Below are positions 59,449 to 64,000 of a DNA stretch of 64,000 bases, one piece after another (the stretch's first letter is position 1; every line of letters begins with the position of its first letter). A program made the translations under genes and the position numbers. A model generated the notes under the pieces. It did no database searches. It was not told where the DNA came from and saw only the letters and a program-made list of their open reading frames with translations. Source of the stretch: RUG11247 sp045649485 (GTDB taxonomy: Bacteria; Bacillota; Clostridia; Christensenellales; Aristaeellaceae); the NCBI GenBank assembly GCA_045649485.1, contig JAZRPZ010000063.1, forward strand, positions 1 to 64,000, in the 5' to 3' direction.

Positions 59449-59977
59449 CGCTGTACACCGCCACCTCGGCCATGCGTTCGGCAACCAGAGTAATGGTGCC
59501 GCCGTCCACGTCCACTTCCTTTACTACGCTGATCAGCGCAGGAACCAGCACTTCGCCGCGGGGACCGCCGGTGAAAACATACACATCGTTTCCGCCGGGC
59601 TGCAGTACGTCCACAAGCTTGCCGATATAGTTGCCCTGATCATCGCGGCCTTCAAGACCTACGAGGTCTACGATAAGGTTTTCGTCCTCGGTCAGCTCAA
59701 CGATATTATCGCGGTCGACATACAGGAATTCGCCGCGCAGCTTTTCGGCTTCGTTGCGGTCGGTAATATCGTTCACGATGAGGAAAACGCCTTCGCCATC
59801 GGGAGAGACGCGGTTGACCTTCAGCTTCACGGGCACATACTTATCGCCGCGCTTGAAGTATGCTTCTTCCATATCCTCGAAACGCCAGGGATCGCAGGTA
59901 ATGGGACGCACCTTGACTTCGCCGCGAACGCCCTGAGGCTTCACGATCTCGCCGATCATAATAAATTCTGCTTTCAT
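59438..59977 (-). CDS. rimM: Ribosome maturation factor RimM
   Basis: 179 residues: N-terminal beta-barrel (IGEIVKPQGVRGEVKVRP) and C-terminal PRC-barrel (VDLVGLEGRDDQGNYIGKLVDVL, VYVFTGGPRGEVLVP). Binds S19 and helps 30S assembly. Its ribosome site GGAG is formed by the last codons of the upstream EEP gene, whose stop is three bases before this ATG, so translation of the two is coupled. Confidence 0.96.
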   Translation of the reverse strand: MKAEFIMIGEIVKPQGVRGEVKVRPITCDPWRFEDMEEAYFKRGDKYVPVKLKVNRVSPDGEGVFLIVNDITDRNEAEKLRGEFLYVDRDNIVELTEDENLIVDLVGLEGRDDQGNYIGKLVDVLQPGGNDVYVFTGGPRGEVLVPALISVVKEVDVDGGTITLVAERMAEVAVYSDED

Positions 59978-59980
59978 TTT

Positions 59981-60742
59981 TTACTCCATATCAAGCTCGA
60001 TTGCGAGCGGGTAGTGGTCGGAAAGGTAGATTCCGTCGTATTTATCGGTCCATGCTGCCAGTTCACCCTTCTGAACAAAGCCGTTGGACATGATGTAGTC
60101 TATCCTCTCATGATGTGCGGTGCCATAGCCGTGCCAGGTGGTGCCCATGCCCTCGGTATGGTCGGTAAGCGCCAGCTTCTTATCCTCAAGGAAGGTACGG
60201 ATGGGGCCGGAAGTGGGATAATCATTCATATCGCCCATAAGCACCATGGGGAGATTCCACTTATCCTTGCGTTCACCCATTATGCCGCACACAGCCTGCG
60301 CGCCCAGTACACGTGCCTTTTCGGATACGTGATCCAGATGGGTATTGAACACATCAAATGGCTTGGCCTTGCCGAATTCACGCAGGGTAACGCGGGTCAC
60401 GATGCGGGGGCAATCGGACTGTTCATCATAGCGGGAACCGGGAATATAGGGCGTGGGAGAAAGCCACTCGGTCTCCAGACCGATGAGTTCGAACTTATCC
60501 TTGCGGAAAGCCACGGGACAATGTTCGTTCTCATAATCTGCGCCGCGGCCGCAGCCGACAACGGTATAATCAGTAAGATACTTACAGAGGAAATCGAATA
60601 TTGCGGGCTGGACTTCCTGGAAGCCGATGATATCGGGCTTTTCCATGCCTATCTTCCAAAGGATACCGCCTGCCCTGTGATAAAACGAATTTATGCCGTC
60701 GCCGGTAAGCGCGCAACGGATATTAAAGGTAACAAATTTCAT
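59981..60742 (-). CDS. EEP-family (exonuclease III/DNase I-like) hydrolase
   Basis: 253 residues. Landmarks: VTFNIRCALTGDG, IIGFQEVQP (metal Glu), FNTHLDHVS, LMGDMNDYPTSG and LSDHYPLAIEL. Substrate unknown; phosphodiesters or phosphoinositide-like compounds are handled by relatives. GGGAGG eight bases before ATG 60742. It lies between khpA and rimM, where no such gene is usual, has its own promoter after a terminator, and is coupled to rimM. Confidence 0.88.
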   Translation of the reverse strand: MKFVTFNIRCALTGDGINSFYHRAGGILWKIGMEKPDIIGFQEVQPAIFDFLCKYLTDYTVVGCGRGADYENEHCPVAFRKDKFELIGLETEWLSPTPYIPGSRYDEQSDCPRIVTRVTLREFGKAKPFDVFNTHLDHVSEKARVLGAQAVCGIMGERKDKWNLPMVLMGDMNDYPTSGPIRTFLEDKKLALTDHTEGMGTTWHGYGTAHHERIDYIMSNGFVQKGELAAWTDKYDGIYLSDHYPLAIELDME

Positions 60743-60779
60743 AGTCTTTGCCTCCCTGTTGTGCATAACATCCGTATAT

Positions 60780-60809
60780 ATAATACCACCCTTTGCGCAG
60801 CGGTGGCAA
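60780..60809 (-). promoter_or_regulatory. Promoter of the EEP-rimM-trmD unit
   Basis: Minus strand TTGCCA (60809-60804), 18 bases, TATTAT (60785-60780) with TGG before it. Confidence 0.65.
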
Positions 60810-60877
60810 GCACAATTTCCAAAAGAAGCAAATAACGATGCCCGCAGCAACGCCTGTCAGACAGTTTTTGGGCAAAT

Positions 60878-60912
60878 AAATTGCCCGGCGGGGCTGGTGC
60901 CTCACCGGGCGA
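60878..60912 (-). terminator. Terminator behind khpA
   Basis: Minus strand GCCCGG...CCGGGC stem with a GAGGCACCAGCCCC interior, followed by AATTTATTT. Confidence 0.75.
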
Positions 60913-60918
60913 TTTATA

Positions 60919-61146
60919 TCAGATGATCTCAACGAAAACAGGCTTCTCGCTGTTGGCAGAGGCTGCCTTAACTACGGTGCGGATCGCCTTGGCGATACGA
61001 CCCTGACGGCCGATCACCTTACCCATATCGTCGGGATCCACGCGCAGTTCGATGTTGATCCTCTCTTCTTCGACCACTTCGCGTACATCTACTGCTTCGG
61101 GCTTCTCAACCAGAGAGCAGGCGATGAACTTCACCAGTTCAACCAT
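60919..61146 (-). CDS. khpA: KH-domain RNA-binding protein KhpA
   Basis: 75 residues, a single KH domain with GKVIGRQGRIAKAIR as the GxxG RNA-binding loop. KhpA works with KhpB/Jag on small RNAs and cell-division mRNAs in Bacillota. It starts one base after the rpsP stop. Confidence 0.95.
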   Translation of the reverse strand: MVELVKFIACSLVEKPEAVDVREVVEEERINIELRVDPDDMGKVIGRQGRIAKAIRTVVKAASANSEKPVFVEII

Positions 61147-61147
61147 C

Positions 61148-61387
61148 TTACAGGATGCCGCCCTTCTTGAGCAGGCCGCGAACGGTGTCGGTGGGCTGAG
61201 CGCCGTTGGCGATCCAGTACTTAGCGCGCTCCTCGTCGATCTTCAGCTCAGCGGGCTGGGTCATGGGGTTGTAGTAGCCAACCTCTTCGATTGCACGGCT
61301 GTCACGGGCGCTGCGGCTGTCGATAACTACCAGACGATAGAAAGGCATCTTCTTCATACCCATTCTCTTAAGACGAATCTTGACCAT
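61148..61387 (-). CDS. rpsP: 30S ribosomal protein S16
   Basis: 79 residues: VKIRLKRMGMKKMPFYRLVVIDSRSARD is the classic bS16 start. Needed for 30S assembly. In the usual ffh-rpsP-khpA order, 71 bases after ffh. Confidence 0.97.
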   Translation of the reverse strand: MVKIRLKRMGMKKMPFYRLVVIDSRSARDSRAIEEVGYYNPMTQPAELKIDEERAKYWIANGAQPTDTVRGLLKKGGIL

Positions 61388-61458
61388 TTTGATTTCCTCC
61401 CGAATATGTGTTGTAATGTTGGTTATATAATTACGGGTGTTCCCGGAATTACTTGAAA

Positions 61459-62808
61459 TTATCTGCCGAACTTGAAGGGCATGCGCAGCTTGCCGCGCTT
61501 ACCGCCCATGGCGCCCATCATCTGCTTCATCATGGTACGCGCCTGTTCGAACTGCTTGAGCAGCTGGTTTACTTCCTGAACGGTAGTGCCGCTGCCCGCC
61601 GCGATACGACGCTTGCGGCTGGCGTTGAGGATGTCCGGATTGCGGCGCTCCATGCGGGTCATGGAACGGATGATGGCCTGGGTCTTGCCCTGTGCCTTCT
61701 TCATCTTATCCTCGTCGATATCCTCTTCCTTGATCTTGCCGGCGAGACCGGGGATCATGTTCAGAATATCCTTTATGGAACCCATCTTGTCCATCTGACC
61801 CATCTGCTCCAGATAATCCTCCAGAGTGAAGGTATTGGTGCGCATCTTGCGGGTCAGGTCGATGGCCTGCTGCTCATCGAATGTATCCTGTGCCTTTTCG
61901 ATGAGGGTCATCACGTCGCCCATGCCCAGTATGCGGCTGGCCATGCGGTCGGGATGGAAGGGCTCGATGTCGGTGAGCTTTTCGCCGATACCGGAGAACT
62001 TGATGGGCTTGCCGGTTACGGCACGAACGGAGATCGCAGCACCGCCGCGGGTATCGCCGTCCAGCTTGGTGAGGATTACACCGTCAACGCCGAGGTTGGA
62101 ATTGAAAGTCTCGGCAACGGTGACTGCGTCCTGACCGGTCATAGCGTCTACGACCAGCAGAATTTCCTGAGGCTTTACTGCAGCCTTTACATCGCGCAGC
62201 TCCTGCATCAGTGCTTCGTCAATGTGCAGACGGCCTGCGGTATCGATGATGACCGGATCGCGTCCGTAGTAGCGGGCGTGCTCGATGGCAGCCTTTGCTA
62301 TCTCAACGGGATCGCCCTGTCCGCGCTCGAATACCTCTACGCCTACCTGTTCGCCTACGACCTGCAGCTGCTTGATTGCAGCGGGGCGGTAAACGTCACA
62401 GGCGACCAGAAGGGGCTTCTTGCCGTCCTTCTTTATCATGTTGCCAAGCTTGGCGCACATGGTGGTCTTACCTGCACCCTGCAGACCGCAGAGCATATAG
62501 ACCGTGGGAGCCTGAGAAGAGTGGGTGAGCCTTGCGTTCACGCCGCCCATCAGACCGGTAAGCTCCTCATTTACGATCTTGATTACCTGCTGCGCGGGAG
62601 TGAGGGATTCAAGAATCTCCTGACCCACAGTGCGCTCGGTAACGGTCTTTATGAAATCTTTTACTACCTTATAGTTTACGTCCGCTTCCAGCAGCGCCAG
62701 GCGGACCTCTTTCATCGCGGCCTTTACGTCAGCCTCGTTCAGCTTACCGCGGCCGGAGAGTTTTTTAAACGCATTTTGAAGTTTGTCGGTAAGTCCTTCA
62801 AACGCCAT
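61459..62808 (-). CDS. ffh: Signal recognition particle protein Ffh (SRP54)
   Basis: 449 residues: N domain, GTPase G domain (P-loop GLQGAGKTT 108-116, DTAGR, TKLDGDTRGGA) and Met-rich M domain (QARTMMKQMMGAMGG) that binds 4.5S RNA and signal peptides. Delivers nascent membrane proteins to FtsY. Starts 13 bases after ylxM. The 4.5S RNA gene is not in this window. Confidence 0.98.
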   Translation of the reverse strand: MAFEGLTDKLQNAFKKLSGRGKLNEADVKAAMKEVRLALLEADVNYKVVKDFIKTVTERTVGQEILESLTPAQQVIKIVNEELTGLMGGVNARLTHSSQAPTVYMLCGLQGAGKTTMCAKLGNMIKKDGKKPLLVACDVYRPAAIKQLQVVGEQVGVEVFERGQGDPVEIAKAAIEHARYYGRDPVIIDTAGRLHIDEALMQELRDVKAAVKPQEILLVVDAMTGQDAVTVAETFNSNLGVDGVILTKLDGDTRGGAAISVRAVTGKPIKFSGIGEKLTDIEPFHPDRMASRILGMGDVMTLIEKAQDTFDEQQAIDLTRKMRTNTFTLEDYLEQMGQMDKMGSIKDILNMIPGLAGKIKEEDIDEDKMKKAQGKTQAIIRSMTRMERRNPDILNASRKRRIAAGSGTTVQEVNQLLKQFEQARTMMKQMMGAMGGKRGKLRMPFKFGR

Positions 62809-62821
62809 CGCCTGTCACCTC

Positions 62822-63172
62822 TCATAGCTCCGTCATTTTTTCGAGTGAGTGCTTTGCCTCTTCAAACCTGCCCGCTTCCAGCGATACGAGGCATTTCCTT
62901 GCCTCTTCCGCCATGCGGTCGTATCTGTCTATAAGACCAAGCTTTTCCTCATATTCGCTGAGCTGCTTTTCGGATTTGGTCACCGCGTCGTACACGCCCT
63001 GACGGGTCACCGGGTGTCCCCTGTCCGTCATAAGCTGCGCTATCTCCTGCAGGGACATATCCTCTTCGCAGTAGAGCTGCATGATCTCCCTGCGGCGCTC
63101 GGTTATCAGCGGCCCGTAGAAATCCATAAGCCTGCCGATCTTTATCCTCCTGCCCAGATCCCGATCATCCAT
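62822..63172 (-). CDS. ylxM: YlxM/p13-like helix-turn-helix protein, SRP operon
   Basis: 116 residues. RRIKIGRLMDFYGPLITERRREIMQLYCEEDMSLQEIA and the HTH VTRQGVYDAVTKSEKQL are typical of YlxM, which assists SRP assembly. GGAGG 11 bases before ATG 63172; longer frames reach into the promoter. First gene of the ffh-rpsP-khpA transcript. Confidence 0.93.
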   Translation of the reverse strand: MDDRDLGRRIKIGRLMDFYGPLITERRREIMQLYCEEDMSLQEIAQLMTDRGHPVTRQGVYDAVTKSEKQLSEYEEKLGLIDRYDRMAEEARKCLVSLEAGRFEEAKHSLEKMTEL

Positions 63173-63190
63173 TTTGCAACCGTCCTCCGT

Positions 63191-63210
63191 GTAAAGCCAT
63201 TCAGCTTTAC
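63191..63210 (-). promoter_or_regulatory. Hairpin at the 5' end of the ylxM transcript
   Basis: GTAAAGC/GCTTTAC, loop of six, begins about where transcription should start and ends four bases before the ribosome site. It could protect the mRNA end or tune translation. Confidence 0.55.
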
Positions 63211-63211
63211 T

Positions 63212-63240
63212 ATTATAACCCGATACTGCCATACTGTCAA
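63212..63240 (-). promoter_or_regulatory. Full-consensus promoter of the ylxM-ffh operon
   Basis: Minus strand TTGACA (63240-63235), 17 bases, TATAAT (63217-63212). Confidence 0.92.
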
Positions 63241-63393
63241 GTTAAGAAACTTTACAGCATGCCGTTTTACTCCTGTTTCTTTGTTATTTTAAATCGAATC
63301 CGCACAATGCGGCCGCCTTTTGCTGCAGCGGCAGCTCCATTTCCGAAAGATTTATCAAGCGTCCATATTGCATAAAAATATTTCAAAAAACTA

Positions 63394-63422
63394 TTGACAC
63401 TTACAAACATTGGTGATATAAT
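63394..63422 (+). promoter_or_regulatory. Full-consensus promoter of tRNA-Pro
   Basis: TTGACA (63394-63399), 17 bases, TATAAT (63417-63422) with TGA before it. Confidence 0.92.
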
Positions 63423-63441
63423 ACTTTTTGTCGGTTGACGA

Positions 63442-63518
63442 CTGGGTGTGGCGCAGTTTGGTAGCGTGCTTGAATGGGGTTCAAGAGGCCGGAGGTTCGA
63501 ATCCTCTCACCCAGACCA
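63442..63518 (+). tRNA. tRNA-Pro (anticodon GGG)
   Basis: Acceptor CTGGGTG pairs with CACCCAG, discriminator A, CCA encoded. Anticodon stem CTTGA/TCAAG, loop ATGGGGT with GGG at 63476-63478, T loop GTTCGAATC. Confidence 0.96.
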
Positions 63519-63520
63519 AT

Positions 63521-63556
63521 ATCAGGAATCGCAAATGCGGTTCCTGATTTTTCTAT
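63521..63556 (+). terminator. Terminator of tRNA-Pro
   Basis: ATCAGGAA(T)CGCA/TGCG(G)TTCCTGAT stem, T5. Confidence 0.88.
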
Positions 63557-63597
63557 ACCCGGATAACGATCTCGACATTCAAAAGGAGTCAGCAGCC

Positions 63598-64000
63598 ATG
63601 AACAACGGATTCATGAAATATACAAATTCCTACAACTGGGGCTGGAAGATACTTTCCATTCTTATTGCAGCACTGCTTGCCTTCGCGCTTGTATGGGGAT
63701 TATGCGGAAATTACATAGACTATGCGCGTCTTCCCGTATTTGCAATCATTCTGCTGCTTACGCTTATTCCCGCATTGCGCACAGGCAAATTCAGGCGCAG
63801 GCTTAAAGAAAGCAACATGACCGAAGAAGCAGAATCTGATTTTAATGATGCAATTGCATTCAGAAACGGCCGCCTGCGCATGGGCAAAAAGTGGATATAC
63901 ATAAAGGGCAAATGCCGCATGGTTGCCTACAGTGACATCAGGCAGGTATATCAGCACATCACCAAGCGTTATTTCATCGAAACCGAACGCGAACTGCGCT
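63598..64000 (+). CDS. Membrane protein with possible bacterial PH-like domain, partial
   Basis: 134 residues visible before the window ends. Two membrane helices (about 18-38 and 46-62), then a soluble part reading FRNGRLRMGKKWIYIKGKCRMVAYSDIRQVYQ, the strand pattern of bacterial PH-like membrane-associated domains (inference). AAGGAG nine bases before ATG 63598. Separate from tRNA-Pro by a terminator. Family not certain. Confidence 0.65.
   Translation, partial: MNNGFMKYTNSYNWGWKILSILIAALLAFALVWGLCGNYIDYARLPVFAIILLLTLIPALRTGKFRRRLKESNMTEEAESDFNDAIAFRNGRLRMGKKWIYIKGKCRMVAYSDIRQVYQHITKRYFIETERELR

Noticed and set aside
1..64000. Mobile element or prophage
   Set aside because: No transposase, integrase, phage structural gene, attachment-site duplication at the tRNA genes or long terminal repeat was seen.

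Overview
The window looks like chromosomal DNA from an uncultured-type anaerobic Bacillota, class Clostridia (gut or rumen style). The evidence is a ylxM-ffh-rpsP-khpA-rimM-trmD block, a Re-type citrate synthase, PadR/DUF1700/DUF4097 and DUF5685/J-protein pairs, strong AGGAGG ribosome sites, near-consensus sigma-A promoters and moderately GC-rich coding with GC-ending codons. Order-level placement is not possible by eye. I see no transposase, integrase, phage gene or CRISPR array.

Layout. 1-6.2 kb: purC (cut by the window edge), a GH42 beta-galactosidase coupled to polyphosphate kinase, and a divergent phosphofructokinase. 6.3-6.9 kb: an AT-richer mini-locus with a Cys-rich small protein and a divergent XRE regulator around TACGTA operators. 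6.9-11.2 kb: Re-citrate synthase, aconitase and isocitrate dehydrogenase, a complete route from oxaloacetate and acetyl-CoA to 2-oxoglutarate. 11.4-15.5 kb: two-subunit aconitase X and an Fe-S flavin enoate reductase. 15.7-18.1 kb: a UroD-like methyltransferase-family protein and a Sel1-repeat membrane protein cut short by two in-frame stops. 18-24 kb: a secreted protein, ElaA, a PatB/MalY lyase, MATE and SDR. 23.7-26.2 kb: an MBL hydrolase, an M55 D-aminopeptidase and a GDPD operon. 26-32.7 kb: GT2-GtrA, a second UroD-like protein, an M32 carboxypeptidase, EEP, PHP and SGNH hydrolases. 32.8-36.7 kb: a tandem duplication of a secreted-protein gene together with a divergent promoter and leader; one copy still drives an SrlD-like dehydrogenase, the other drives an orphan leader. 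37-43.6 kb: GH39, NUDIX, LMW-PTP, asparaginase, tautomerase, and the PadR-DUF1700-DUF4097 operon. 43.7-51.2 kb: FGGY kinase, DUF5685/J-protein, PHP/CrtO-like, a TIM-barrel isomerase and membrane hypotheticals. 51.4-51.6 kb: two tRNA-Ser genes. 51.7-58.5 kb: Gfo/Idh plus isomerase, a CBS pyrophosphatase, a BNR sialidase-like protein, a 55-residue membrane protein, SDR and a second M55. 58.7-63.2 kb: the SRP/ribosome-maturation genes, here split by an EEP enzyme that has its own promoter. 63.4-64 kb: tRNA-Pro and a partial membrane protein.

The least expected signal is a 34-base element present three times (minus 13433-13400, plus 36679-36712, plus 55322-55355). Each copy starts at the first base after a TAA stop codon. 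The copies are identical except in two 4-base loop positions and one purine, and each is followed by a 9-base spacer and a terminator-like hairpin. In two copies the hairpin has an unrelated 13-bp stem but the same loop motif. This pattern suggests a structured 3'-UTR/terminator module that I cannot match to a named family. The duplicated srlD-type leader with an orphan copy is the second unusual RNA candidate.

Functionally the region is mostly central metabolism, sugar and glycan turnover (GH42, GH39, BNR, FGGY kinase, sugar isomerases, Gfo/Idh, SrlD) and cell-envelope or peptide turnover (two M55, M32, GDPD). Starts were chosen from ribosome-binding sites, so several differ from the longest open frame.
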